From Pradoshia eiseniae (GTDB lineage Bacteria > Bacillota > Bacilli > Bacillales > Pradoshiaceae), in NCBI RefSeq assembly GCF_002946355.1, contig NZ_PKOZ01000003.1, positions 241,322 through 305,321 of the forward strand: DNA of 64,000 bases. The letters are read 5' to 3'. Below the pieces are notes generated by a model. That model ran no database searches. It saw only the letters and a program-made list of their open reading frames with translations, and was not told where the DNA came from. The position numbers were made by a program, and so were the translations under genes. Positions 17,850 through 26,751 of this stretch are shown one piece after another (positions within the stretch are counted from its first letter, which is position 1; each line of letters starts with the position of its first letter).

Positions 17850-19879
17850 TCCATATTCACCACCCCTATCGCCTGTACTTCAACATTTGCTTCAAGTTCG
17901 TTATAGGATAGAACCGGCAGCTGCGGGAAATACCTGTCAGTCAATTGACGCACATACATCCTGACAGCAGGCGAGCATAAAAGCACCGGCAATTGATCAA
18001 GCAGCGCATTTTCCTCCAGCTTCGTTCCAATGGACTGCACGATTTTTTGTGATGAGTCTGGATCGATGGTGAGGTAACTCCCATGCTCCGTTTGCTGTAC
18101 ACTATCAGCAATCGCTTTTTCTGTCCTGCCTGATAACGTAATGACCTTTAAGCTTTCCCCTATCACATATTGACTCGTAATTTGACGTGCTAATGCTTGC
18201 CGCACATATTCTGTCAGCACTTCTGGGTCATGGCTTATCCTCCCGAAATCAGCCAGCGTCTCGAATATAATTGGTAAATTACGAATGGACACCTTTTCCT
18301 TCAGCAGTTTAGCCAGAACCTTCTGGATGTCACCGACAGTTAATGGATTAGGGGTCACTTCCTCAACAAGAATTGGCGCTGATTCTCTTAGATGCTCTAT
18401 TAAATGCTTCGTTTCCTGACGGCCAATGAGCTCGGACGCATTCGCCTTAATAACCTCCGTAATATGGGTCGACACGACTGAAGGCGGATCAACAACCGTG
18501 TAGCCAAGCATTTCGGCATACTCCTTCATGTCCTCGGTTATCCACTTCGCAGGGAGACCAAAGGAAGGCTCAATCGTTTCAATCCCTTCTACGGATTCAT
18601 CATCCATTCCTGGCGCCATCGCCAGATAATGGTCTAGGAGGAGCTCACCCCGCGCCATTTCAGTTCCTTTAATCTTCAAGCGATATTCGTTCGGTTTCAG
18701 CTGAATATTATCGCGAATTCGCACGACAGGAATCACAAGTCCCAGTTCAATGGCCAGCTGCCGCCTGATCATCACGACCCGGTCGAGGAGATCGCCGCCT
18801 TGATTCGTATCTGCCAGCGGAATAAGACCATAGCCGAATTCAAATTCAATCGGGTCAATGCTAAGCAGGCTTATAACACTTTCAGGACTTTTCATTTCAT
18901 CATTGTCAATCTCTTCATCTGGCAGGATATCTGCCCCTGACCTTGTTTTTTGGACCTGATTGGCCTTATAAGCACCAAGTGCCAGCAGCCCGGCAATCAA
19001 GAGCGTCAAAAACACATTGATCGGGGTGAAGATTCCCAAAAGCAAAATCGTGCCTGCGGCAATATAGAGCATTTTAGGATAAGCAAATAATTGGCCGGTA
19101 ATGTCTGAAGCCAAGTTCCCATCAGAGGCAGCCCTAGTCACAATAATTCCGGTCGCCGTTGAAATCAACAACGCTGGCACCTGGCTGACAATGCCATCTC
19201 CCACGGATAATAACGAGAAGTGGGCGGCAGCTTCACCAAAGCCCATATCCATTTGCATGACTCCAATCACCATTCCAAAGATGAGATTAATCATGACGAT
19301 GATAATACTGGCGATTGCATCTCCCTTTACAAACTTGCTCGCCCCGTCCATGGAGCCGAAGAAATCCGCTTCACGGGATATTTTATCCCTGCGCATTCTG
19401 GCCTCCTGTTCAGATATCATGCCGGCATTCAAATCCGCATCAATGCTCATCTGCTTCCCTGGCATGGCATCTAGCGTGAAACGGGCAGCCACTTCTGCCA
19501 CACGCTCAGACCCCTTTGTAATAACAATAAATTGAATGATAATTAATATTAGAAAGACGACAAGCCCGACAGCGACTTGTCCGCCGACAACAAAGCTCCC
19601 GAACACCTCAACTACTCCGCCTGCATCCCCATGGGTAAGGATTGCTCGCGTCGTAGATATATTTAAGCCAAGCCTGAATAAGGTCAGCAACAGCAGCAAT
19701 GACGGAAAAATCGAGAATTGCAAAGGTTCCGTCGTGTTCATCGACGTCAATAAAACCAATAAGGCCAGGGCTATATTGACCATAATCAAAAAGCTTAAAA
19801 GCCATGTTGGAAGCGGGATGATTAACATCGCCACAATCATAATGACGGCCACCAGTACCGTTAAATCCCTAGCTCGCAT
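17846..19879 (-). CDS. flhA: Flagellar export gate protein FlhA
   Basis: FlhA forms the nonameric ring of the flagellar type III export gate and couples proton flow to export. The 677-residue product has about eight membrane helices in residues 1-330, with the conserved FHIPEP-family cytoplasmic loop including FTLDAMPGKQMSIDADLNAG near 130-150. The soluble C-terminal domain (about 350-677) includes EFEFGYGLIPLAD and ends with LPVLSYNELEANVEVQ. Length matches B. subtilis FlhA. It overlaps flhF by four bases. Confidence 0.97.
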   Translation of the reverse strand: MRARDLTVLVAVIMIVAMLIIPLPTWLLSFLIMVNIALALLVLLTSMNTTEPLQFSIFPSLLLLLTLFRLGLNISTTRAILTHGDAGGVVEVFGSFVVGGQVAVGLVVFLILIIIQFIVITKGSERVAEVAARFTLDAMPGKQMSIDADLNAGMISEQEARMRRDKISREADFFGSMDGASKFVKGDAIASIIIVMINLIFGMVIGVMQMDMGFGEAAAHFSLLSVGDGIVSQVPALLISTATGIIVTRAASDGNLASDITGQLFAYPKMLYIAAGTILLLGIFTPINVFLTLLIAGLLALGAYKANQVQKTRSGADILPDEEIDNDEMKSPESVISLLSIDPIEFEFGYGLIPLADTNQGGDLLDRVVMIRRQLAIELGLVIPVVRIRDNIQLKPNEYRLKIKGTEMARGELLLDHYLAMAPGMDDESVEGIETIEPSFGLPAKWITEDMKEYAEMLGYTVVDPPSVVSTHITEVIKANASELIGRQETKHLIEHLRESAPILVEEVTPNPLTVGDIQKVLAKLLKEKVSIRNLPIIFETLADFGRISHDPEVLTEYVRQALARQITSQYVIGESLKVITLSGRTEKAIADSVQQTEHGSYLTIDPDSSQKIVQSIGTKLEENALLDQLPVLLCSPAVRMYVRQLTDRYFPQLPVLSYNELEANVEVQAIGVVNME

Positions 19880-19916
19880 ACATTCCCTCTCCTAACCATT
19901 AATAAGAGCCTAACAT

Positions 19917-21002
19917 TCATGACGTTTTGCCTTTCATTTTATATACATAAGCCAGAATTTCTGCCACCCCTTTAAAAAACTCCTCCGGAATAGCCTGACC
20001 AACTTCTGTTTGACTGTAAAGGGCTCTCGCCAAAGGCCTGTTTTCCATCATAGGCACTTCATTTTCTTTTGCGATGAGCTTGATCTTTTGAGCGACAAAA
20101 TCAACTCCCTTAGCCACAACATACGGGGCGTCCATTTTGTCTTCGTCATATTTCAGGGCTACCGCAAAGTGTGTCGGGTTGGTTATTACCACATCCGCTT
20201 TCGGTATTTCTTGCATCATCCTCGACATAGCCATTTCTTTTTGTTTTTGCTTGATTCGAGACTTTATGAGGGGGTCCCCTTCCATCGTTTTGTATTCCTG
20301 TTTGATTTCCTGCTTGGACATCTTGATGCTCTTTTCAAAATCAAACCGCTGATACATATAATCTAGAGCTGCCAATAATAATAAAGCTCCCGAAGCAAAC
20401 AAGCCGGTCTGGACCGTTATATCCGCAATCGTTACTAGACTAGCCCCTATTTGTTTATAGGAAAGAAGCATGATTTCATCCATCCTGAGCCAGATGGAAT
20501 AAAATGTGATAAGACCAATGAACAGCACCTTTAGGATGGACTTTAACATTTCAACAATCGCTCTCATCGAAAAGATCCGTTTAAATCCTTTAATTGGATT
20601 AATTTTTTCAAGCTTAAAGTGAATGGTCTCCGTTGAAAACATCGGTCCCACTTGAATGAAATTGGCGAGAATACCAGCCAGGAGAGCCGTTAACATAATA
20701 GGGCCTAAAACACTAATCATTTTGATTAGCAAGCCGATAAAGAGAATAGACAGACCATCAATCGTCAATTCAGACGAAGTTATTGCATGAATCGGATAGA
20801 CAAATAGGTCGATGACCCGGTCTTTCAAAAACCCACCTGCTATATAGAGGAAGAGAAACACCCCAAATAAGACAATCGCTGTGTTTACGTCCTGGCTTTT
20901 GGCAACCTGCCCTTTCTTTCGGGAATCCTGCCGTTTCTTAGGGGTTGCTTTTTCTGTTTTCTCTCCTGAAAAAAATTGCAAATCGAGCATCAGGAATTCC
21001 AT
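19917..21002 (-). CDS. flhB: Flagellar export switch protein FlhB
   Basis: FlhB switches the export apparatus from rod/hook to filament substrates after autocleavage. The 361-residue protein has four membrane helices (about 40-215) and the self-cleavage motif NPTH at residues 275-278. The ATG at 21002 gives MEFLMLDLQFFSGEKTEKAT, matching the B. subtilis N-terminus, and has GGAGGAAG just upstream; an earlier in-frame start at 21059 lies deep inside fliR and can be excluded. The start codon is one base after the fliR stop. Confidence 0.96.
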   Translation of the reverse strand: MEFLMLDLQFFSGEKTEKATPKKRQDSRKKGQVAKSQDVNTAIVLFGVFLFLYIAGGFLKDRVIDLFVYPIHAITSSELTIDGLSILFIGLLIKMISVLGPIMLTALLAGILANFIQVGPMFSTETIHFKLEKINPIKGFKRIFSMRAIVEMLKSILKVLFIGLITFYSIWLRMDEIMLLSYKQIGASLVTIADITVQTGLFASGALLLLAALDYMYQRFDFEKSIKMSKQEIKQEYKTMEGDPLIKSRIKQKQKEMAMSRMMQEIPKADVVITNPTHFAVALKYDEDKMDAPYVVAKGVDFVAQKIKLIAKENEVPMMENRPLARALYSQTEVGQAIPEEFFKGVAEILAYVYKMKGKTS

Positions 21003-21003
21003 A

Positions 21004-21780
21004 TTAACTTCCTCCAAGCAGTTGCATGAGTGTACGCAATCCATCCAGCGTCGTATCAAGAAGGAGATTAACCAAAGAGAGGATTCCGCTCATCATGACA
21101 ATTAACAAAATAAGGCCAACAAGAATTTTCACTGGAAAACCTATCACAAAAATATTCATCTGCGGCACTGTTCTAGCCACAATACCTAGTGCGATATCCA
21201 CCAAGAAGAGACTGCCGACAATTGGAATTGCCATCTGAAAAGCAATCATGAAGGCCATCGAAAACGACTCGATGATAAAGGTAAGCAATCCCTCATCTCC
21301 AAATGCCAGTAACGTGCTTGAAAGAGGAATGAATTGATAGCTGTAATAAATCCCATCAAGCAATAAATGGTGGCCATTCGTTGAAAGTAAGAATAAGAGG
21401 GCAAACGTATATAGGTATTGACCGGTTAGCGGCGTCTGCACACCTGTCTGAGGATCTATGACACTTGCCATAGAATAGCCCATCTGAAAATCGATCAATC
21501 CCCCTGCCATCTGTACAGCTGACAGGAGCATATACGCAAAAAAACCGATTGCCAAACCAACGATGCATTCTTTCAATATCAGCAGGAAATAGGACATATC
21601 AATCTCATAGCCTGGTGATTGGACCGTATAATACATAATCCATGCCAAGATGGCACTGATTCCGATTCTGTGCATAGTAGGAATTGTGCGGTAAGAGAAT
21701 ATCGGCATTGTGACGAAAAAAGCCGCAACCCTTACAAAGATGAGCAGAAAAACACTAAATTTAGGTACAATTTCTTCCAT
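21004..21780 (-). CDS. fliR: Flagellar export gate protein FliR
   Basis: FliR joins FliP and FliQ in the helical export-gate core. The 258-residue protein is highly hydrophobic with several membrane helices. It contains typical family segments such as RVAAFFVTMPIFSYRTIP near residues 17-34, QMGYSMASVIDPQTG near 105, and FLVDIALGIVARTVPQMNIF near 192-211. It starts three bases after the fliQ stop and ends just before flhB, so the three genes form a coupled cluster. Confidence 0.96.
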   Translation of the reverse strand: MEEIVPKFSVFLLIFVRVAAFFVTMPIFSYRTIPTMHRIGISAILAWIMYYTVQSPGYEIDMSYFLLILKECIVGLAIGFFAYMLLSAVQMAGGLIDFQMGYSMASVIDPQTGVQTPLTGQYLYTFALLFLLSTNGHHLLLDGIYYSYQFIPLSSTLLAFGDEGLLTFIIESFSMAFMIAFQMAIPIVGSLFLVDIALGIVARTVPQMNIFVIGFPVKILVGLILLIVMMSGILSLVNLLLDTTLDGLRTLMQLLGGS

Positions 21781-21783
21781 TGG

Positions 21784-22053
21784 TTATCCCACAAATTCCG
21801 TTAAATTATTAAAGATATCAAGCGTAAAAGAGATCATTCTCCCCAGCATCCACGGACCAAAAAACACGATTCCGAGAAACACAGCAACAATCTTCGGTAT
21901 AAAGGCCAATGTCTGCTCCTGGATTTGTGTCGTTGCCTGAAAAATACTTACAATCAAACCGATAACAAGCGCCAAAAGCAATAAAGGCGCGCTTATGATG
22001 AGGACCGTCCACACACCTCTTTCCGCAAGTGTGATTATTGCTTCTGATGTCAT
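21784..22053 (-). CDS. fliQ: Flagellar export gate protein FliQ
   Basis: FliQ is the small two-helix subunit of the FliPQR export core. The 89-residue length is standard. Two hydrophobic segments (about 14-38 and 50-76) flank the conserved FQATTQIQEQTLAFIPKI segment. The ATG follows GTGGAGAAGAA, 15 bases after the fliP stop. Confidence 0.96.
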   Translation of the reverse strand: MTSEAIITLAERGVWTVLIISAPLLLLALVIGLIVSIFQATTQIQEQTLAFIPKIVAVFLGIVFFGPWMLGRMISFTLDIFNNLTEFVG

Positions 22054-22068
22054 TTCTTCTCCACCTGC

Positions 22069-22734
22069 CTATAAACTCTGTAATAAAGACTTGATCACTA
22101 AATGCCACCCATCAACCATCACAAATAATAAAATCTTAAATGGCAGAGAGATCATCGTCGGCGGAAGCATCATCATCCCCATAGACATCAATACACTCGC
22201 GACAATCATATCGATGACCAAAAAAGGAATAAAAATCATGAATCCAATTTGAAAGGCTGTCTTCAGCTCACTGATGGCAAATGCCGGGACAAGCGTCGTA
22301 AGGGGGATTTCCTCGACCGAGGCTGGCGCTGCCGCTTTTGTATAATCCAAAAACAATTGCAAATCTGCTTGTCTCGTATGCTTTGCCATAAATTCCTTCA
22401 TCGGTTCAGCCGCAAGTGAATATGCCTCCTCAAGCTTGATCTCATCCTTAAAAAGCGGCTGAAGCGCTTCTTCATTAACCTCAGAAAAAACAGGCGCCAT
22501 CACGAAGAATGTAATGAATAAGGATAAACCGATCAACACCTGTGTTGGCGGCATTTGCTGTGTGGATAATGCTGTTCTGACAAACCCCAGCACGATTACA
22601 ATACGAGTAAAACAAGTCATTAAGATAAGAATGCTCGGTGCAAGAGAGAGGACTGTCAAAAGCAATAACAGCTTTACCGAAGCAGATACAGTCCCCGTAT
22701 CCGCCGTGCTGAATAAATTTATGACTTCATTCAT
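22069..22734 (-). CDS. fliP: Flagellar export gate protein FliP
   Basis: FliP forms the pentameric base of the export channel. The 221-residue protein has membrane helices and the family signatures MTCFTRIVIVLGFVRTAL near residues 40-57 and PFLVIDMIVASVLMSMGMMM near 165-185. The ATG at 22734 has GAGGGG about 10 bases upstream and overlaps the end of fliO by eight bases. A GTG three codons earlier directly abuts the ribosome-binding site and is less likely. Confidence 0.95.
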   Translation of the reverse strand: MNEVINLFSTADTGTVSASVKLLLLLTVLSLAPSILILMTCFTRIVIVLGFVRTALSTQQMPPTQVLIGLSLFITFFVMAPVFSEVNEEALQPLFKDEIKLEEAYSLAAEPMKEFMAKHTRQADLQLFLDYTKAAAPASVEEIPLTTLVPAFAISELKTAFQIGFMIFIPFLVIDMIVASVLMSMGMMMLPPTMISLPFKILLFVMVDGWHLVIKSLLQSL

Positions 22735-23413
22735 CCCGTGCACTTCCCCTCTTACGGAGCTTCTCTTTCAGCGCTTTCCGCTCAGAGGCCATTTCATCCA
22801 ATTGGGCTAAAAGCTGACTTGCGAAGGAGAGAGGCCCATCTTTACGCTTTTCCTTCCCGCTACCCGCCAACTTCGAGACAATCAAGGGGTGAGATGGTTC
22901 TAGTCCCATCTTGTCGTTGTATTCATCTATCAATCTGTTAAACTCTTTCTCCTCTTCAACCAAATCCAGAAGCTGGACATTCTCGCCTACCCCGAGTACA
23001 AGTATTTTCTCTCCCACTCGCACTACCTGTAAGGATCGATTCCCGCCAAGAGATGCTCCGCCCAGATTTTGAATCATTTTTCCTGTTGAATAGCCTCTGC
23101 TCTTCTTATTTACCAATTTCAATAAAACAAATAAAAGGATAACGACAAAGAGGAGAGCAAAAATCATTTTGAAGACATCTAAAGCTGTGATGCCAACCAT
23201 ATCACGGGGGGCTCCCTCCTGTTTAAGCCCATCTTGTTCAGCTTCATCTGTCCGTTCAAGCTCACTTGATTCCTTGTTTTGATAATATTCATCTACACTT
23301 TTGTTTCCTGCATCTGTTTCAGCTGCCGCAGGGGCACCCGCCAACAAAAGCAGCAATAAAGATAAAATAATCAGGCTAGCCGCCTTTTGGCAGCCTCTCA
23401 TGTGTTGAAGCAC
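22727..23413 (-). CDS. fliO: Flagellar biosynthesis protein FliO (FliZ)
   Basis: FliO helps FliP assemble into the export gate. The 228-residue protein has an N-terminal signal-like hydrophobic segment (about 12-31, with LAGAPAAAE resembling a cleavage site), an acidic linker, a membrane helix (about 78-100), and a cytoplasmic FliO domain containing GASLGGNRSLQVVRVGEKILVLGV near 118-141. The tail is charged. This is the longer Bacillus version often named FliZ. The start is a GTG at 23413 with GGGAG six bases upstream, 20 bases after cheY. Confidence 0.92.
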   Translation of the reverse strand: MLQHMRGCQKAASLIILSLLLLLLAGAPAAAETDAGNKSVDEYYQNKESSELERTDEAEQDGLKQEGAPRDMVGITALDVFKMIFALLFVVILLFVLLKLVNKKSRGYSTGKMIQNLGGASLGGNRSLQVVRVGEKILVLGVGENVQLLDLVEEEKEFNRLIDEYNDKMGLEPSHPLIVSKLAGSGKEKRKDGPLSFASQLLAQLDEMASERKALKEKLRKRGSARDE

Positions 23414-23433
23414 CCGAATCTCCCTTTCTACAA

Positions 23434-23796
23434 TTAATCGAGCGCCTTGCTGATGGCTTCTAGCACACGGTCAGCAGCAAAAGGCTTTACGATAAAATCC
23501 TTCGCTCCTGCTTGAATGGCGTCAATGACTAATGCTTGCTGCCCCATGGCAGAGCACATAATGATTTTGGCTTCTGGATTGATTGATCGGATTTCCTTTA
23601 GGGCAGTAATACCGTCCTTTTCCGGCATCGTTATGTCCATCGTGACCAAATCCGGTTCAAGCTCTTTATACAACTCGACTGCTTGTATGCCGTCCGCCCC
23701 TTCACCCGCCACATCATATCCATTTTTCATTAAAATATCTTTAATCATCATCCTCATAAATGCAGCATCATCTACGATCAATATCTTATGGGCCAT
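23434..23796 (-). CDS. cheY: Chemotaxis response regulator CheY
   Basis: CheY carries the phosphate from CheA to the flagellar switch proteins FliM and FliY. The 120-residue single receiver domain has the acidic pair Asp9-Asp10, phospho-acceptor Asp54 in TMDITMPEKDG, Ser82 in the switch position, and Lys104 in KPF. All key residues are present. It lies between fliY and fliO as in B. subtilis. Its kinase in this operon is the truncated CheA. Confidence 0.96.
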   Translation of the reverse strand: MAHKILIVDDAAFMRMMIKDILMKNGYDVAGEGADGIQAVELYKELEPDLVTMDITMPEKDGITALKEIRSINPEAKIIMCSAMGQQALVIDAIQAGAKDFIVKPFAADRVLEAISKALD

Positions 23797-23812
23797 AAAT
23801 CTCCCTCTCTTC

Positions 23813-25027
23813 TTATTTCAATTTTTTTAGCCGATCACTCTGACTGATGATATCCGTGACACGAACACCGAAATTCTCATCAATGACAACCACTTCTCCC
23901 TTGGCAATCAGACGCTTGTTAACGAGGATATCAACCGGCTCCCCTGCCAGCTTATCAAGCTCGATGATTGAACCGGAAGAAAGGGATAGAATCTCTTTAA
24001 CTGACCGAATTGTTCTTCCAAGCTCAACTGTAACTTGAAGCGGAATATCAAGAAGCATATCTAAATTGTTCACTTCCTGCCCCGCTAATGGTCGCTCAGG
24101 TGTGAAGGACGAAAATTCCACAGGCTGCACCTGGACATCTGGTGAATGCTGAACTCTATCATCTATATTGATCATGGAGTTAATACCGCTATAATAACCG
24201 GCCGCGGCCGCGGTCTCTGTCATTGCTTGATTATAAGCAGAATGAAGATTGCCTGTAGGTGTTTGCTGCTCACTCATACTATCATCGCCTCCGTTCCTAT
24301 TCTTTCTTCCAAGGTCACCTACCGCACCATGTATGTTTTCTGTTTGTTCCCACGAATGCTCCATCAATTCATCCACCATGCCTCTGGCGAAGTTAAGGGG
24401 CAATACCTGCATAATATTAGAATCGAGCACATGACCAATGGTTAGTCTAAAGGACACTTTGACTAGCATATCTCCTTGCGGAAGAATCTCCCTTCCCGCT
24501 CCCTTTGGCAAATCCATGATTCCAATTGAAGGAGGAGAAATATCAATTCGCTTTTTGAATACGGTAGACATAGCAGTAGCGCTTGAGCCCATCATTTGAT
24601 TCATTGCTTCCTGAAGCGCACTTATCTGAATCTCAGAAAGCGGCTCTTCCAGGGATGAAGTTCCATCCTCGCGAAGCATTAGCCTCGCTATAACCTTTGC
24701 ATCTGATGGTTCGATGAATAAGAGATTTGAGCCTTTTAACCCTTCCGTATAGATTACTTCCACAGCGACATAAGGCTGCGGAAACTCATCGGCCAGGGAT
24801 TCACTTAGAATTAACGAGACATGCGGGGTCGTTATCTCAACCGTTTCATTTAATAAAGTCGATAAAGCAGTGGCTGAGCTGCCAAAGGAGATGTTTCCAA
24901 TTTCCCCGATTGTGTCGCGGTCGAGCAGGGAAAAATAATGATCTAACATGGGAGATTCCTCTACTACATCTCCACCTCTTTTTAATAAGACATCGATTTC
25001 AGCTTCTGATAGATTCTCATGATTCAT
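23813..25027 (-). CDS. fliY: Flagellar switch phosphatase FliY (CheC-like domain plus FliN domain)
   Basis: FliY is a C-ring protein that also dephosphorylates CheY-P. The 404-residue product has an N-terminal CheY-binding-like segment (LSEAEIDVLL at 6-15). A CheC-type domain follows with both active-site pairs intact: Glu42/Asn45 in GEIGN and Glu140/Asn143 in EAMN. A low-complexity linker (about 220-310) leads to the FliN/SpoA domain (about 320-404) with DIPLQVTVELGRT. The linker contains a short very GC-rich stretch at 24197-24214 coding for alanines. It overlaps the end of fliM by 11 bases and has GGAGG upstream. Confidence 0.95.
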   Translation of the reverse strand: MNHENLSEAEIDVLLKRGGDVVEESPMLDHYFSLLDRDTIGEIGNISFGSSATALSTLLNETVEITTPHVSLILSESLADEFPQPYVAVEVIYTEGLKGSNLLFIEPSDAKVIARLMLREDGTSSLEEPLSEIQISALQEAMNQMMGSSATAMSTVFKKRIDISPPSIGIMDLPKGAGREILPQGDMLVKVSFRLTIGHVLDSNIMQVLPLNFARGMVDELMEHSWEQTENIHGAVGDLGRKNRNGGDDSMSEQQTPTGNLHSAYNQAMTETAAAAGYYSGINSMINIDDRVQHSPDVQVQPVEFSSFTPERPLAGQEVNNLDMLLDIPLQVTVELGRTIRSVKEILSLSSGSIIELDKLAGEPVDILVNKRLIAKGEVVVIDENFGVRVTDIISQSDRLKKLK

Positions 25028-26018
25028 CTTCCACGCCTCCTCCTCTGTAATTCTCTAATATTTGAACGGCCATTCGTTTATTGACCTTCCCTGCTTGGCC
25101 CAAAAACTTAGGAACTTCGCCAACTGATAAGATCAGCGGCTTGTCGGTGGGATGCTTCAATTCAATGACATCCCCAATATGTAAATTCAAAAAATCAGAA
25201 ACAGATATCTCCGTCGGTCCGAGCTCGGCAATGATAGGAAGATTAGCTTTATGAACGCGATTCTCAAGCATCTGGAGCTCTACAGGCTCACGTTCTTTCT
25301 TGCTTGTCTGCATCCAATAATGGACAGATAATTTAGGGATTATGGGTTCTAGCACGACATGCGGGATGCAAATATTAATCATTCCGCCGATTTCCCCGAT
25401 CATGATGCTAAAAGAGACAACGACAACCGTTTCATTTGGAGGGACCATTTGCAGGAATTGGGGATTCACCTCGAATTCCGATAATACTGGTTCGATATCT
25501 GTGATATTGCTCCAAGCCTCACGAAGGTTCTCAAACGCACGCTCGAATAAATTGGACATGATTTTCGTCTCGATTTCTGTCAAGCTTTCAATCTTATTGA
25601 CACTGTCCCCTCTTCCGCCAAGTACTCGGTCAAGCATTGAGTATGCAATCTTAGGATTCACCTCCATTAAAATCCGCCCATCGAGCGGCGGCACCTCAAA
25701 GACATTCAGTATAGTCATTTTCGGTATGGATCTGATGAATTCTTCATAAGGAAGCTGATCTGTGGAAGTGACATTAATTTGTACGTATGTACGTAATTGT
25801 GCTGAGAAATATGTAGTAAGCAATCTTGCGAAATTCTCATGTATACGCGTAAGACTGCGTATTTGATCCTTAGAGAATCGGAGAGCCCTCTTAAAATCAT
25901 AAACTTTTATCCTCTTCACGCTTTCTTCTCTTTTCAGCTCATCGGCGTCCATCTCTCCTTTCGTGATGGCTGATAAAAGTGCATCTATTTCAGTTTGGGA
26001 TAATACTTCACCAGACAA
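25017..26018 (-). CDS. fliM: Flagellar motor switch protein FliM
   Basis: FliM is the C-ring protein that binds phosphorylated CheY and reverses the motor. The 333-residue product begins with the CheY-P-binding motif LSQTEIDALLSAI near residues 6-18, then the CheC-like middle domain, then a C-terminal SpoA domain with FLNLHIGDVIEL and GQAGKVNKRMAVQI. I chose the TTG at 26018 because it gives MSGEVLSQTEIDALL as in B. subtilis and has GGGAGG eight bases upstream. The GTG three codons earlier overlaps that site. Confidence 0.95.
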   Translation of the reverse strand: MSGEVLSQTEIDALLSAITKGEMDADELKREESVKRIKVYDFKRALRFSKDQIRSLTRIHENFARLLTTYFSAQLRTYVQINVTSTDQLPYEEFIRSIPKMTILNVFEVPPLDGRILMEVNPKIAYSMLDRVLGGRGDSVNKIESLTEIETKIMSNLFERAFENLREAWSNITDIEPVLSEFEVNPQFLQMVPPNETVVVVSFSIMIGEIGGMINICIPHVVLEPIIPKLSVHYWMQTSKKEREPVELQMLENRVHKANLPIIAELGPTEISVSDFLNLHIGDVIELKHPTDKPLILSVGEVPKFLGQAGKVNKRMAVQILENYRGGGVEDES

Positions 26019-26060
26019 CTCTTTCACCTCCCGTTAGTCCGTTAACATTGTTTCGCATTG

Positions 26061-26489
26061 TCACTGGAGTATAGAGGATGTGGTATAGATTTCAACAACC
26101 TCTCCCTCTTGCATCAATCCATTTATCTGTTCTGTCAATTTATCTTCCATTTCCTGCTTCGCCTTCTTTCCTTTCAATTGGCGAGCTTCAATTTCAGACA
26201 ATTCATTAATGACAATATCCTTAATTTGAAACTCTCTCTTTTCCAATTCTTCACGCGCTTCCCTGTCATCCGTCTCAATCATAAAGGAGATTTGAATAAG
26301 GGTGTCATCCTTTAAATTGGTCGTAATCTCAGGTACCTCCACTGAAAGTTTAATCACTTCATCTATGCTCGGCTGTGTTTGCGCTCTGTCATCCATGTAT
26401 TTCATTGAATAGATGGCGCCGCCCGCACCCATTAAGATTAGCACTGCAGCGAACATTAGAATAATCGCTATGGACGTTCTATTCTTCAA
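26061..26489 (-). CDS. fliL: Flagellar basal-body-associated protein FliL
   Basis: FliL is a membrane protein near the stator units that supports motor torque. The 142-residue product has one N-terminal membrane helix (about 7-28) and a periplasmic-side domain with TTNLKDDTLIQISFMIET near 60-77 and a charged C-terminal helix. I chose the TTG at 26489 because AAAGGAGGG lies eight bases upstream; a GTG three codons earlier sits inside that site. It overlaps the flbD stop by 11 bases. Confidence 0.92.
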   Translation of the reverse strand: MKNRTSIAIILMFAAVLILMGAGGAIYSMKYMDDRAQTQPSIDEVIKLSVEVPEITTNLKDDTLIQISFMIETDDREAREELEKREFQIKDIVINELSEIEARQLKGKKAKQEMEDKLTEQINGLMQEGEVVEIYTTSSILQ

Positions 26490-26706
26490 GATTCGCACCC
26501 TCCTTTAGCATCGTCGGCACCTTTAACAGATTGACCTCTCGGTAAAAATCCATTACTGAGCGAATGATGGCTTGTTCCTCATCTGCGATTACCACTTTCT
26601 TACCGTTGGTCAAAGTCAAGGTTGTATCAGGATTCGTTTCAATTGTTTCAATATACAGGGCGTTTAAGTAATACTCTTTGCCATTAAGCCTTCTCACTTT
26701 AATCAT
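26479..26706 (-). CDS. flbD: FlbD/SwrD family flagellar protein
   Basis: FlbD (SwrD, YlzI in B. subtilis) is a small protein that raises flagellar power for swarming in B. subtilis. The 75-residue product has the conserved start MIKVRRLNGKEYYLN, the ETIE.NPDTTLTLTNGKK core and VIADE. It shares the family length. Its ribosome-binding site AAAGGAGG is 33 bases from the ATG, with a strong hairpin between the two. It overlaps fliL. Confidence 0.92.
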   Translation of the reverse strand: MIKVRRLNGKEYYLNALYIETIETNPDTTLTLTNGKKVVIADEEQAIIRSVMDFYREVNLLKVPTMLKEGANLEE

Positions 26707-26713
26707 ATGCAGA

Positions 26714-26744
26714 GGGCTAAAGCCCGCTCTAGCCCTATACCTCC
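26714..26744 (-). promoter_or_regulatory. Split flbD ribosome-binding site with an intervening hairpin
   Basis: The Shine-Dalgarno GGAGG is at 26744-26740 and the flbD ATG at 26706. Between them 26735-26714 folds into a 9-bp stem (one G-U pair) with a CGGG tetraloop: GGGCTAGAG / CTTTAGCCC. No other ribosome-binding site or start codon fits. If the hairpin forms, the effective spacing shrinks from 33 to about 11 bases. Confidence 0.6.
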
Positions 26745-26751
26745 TTTGCGA

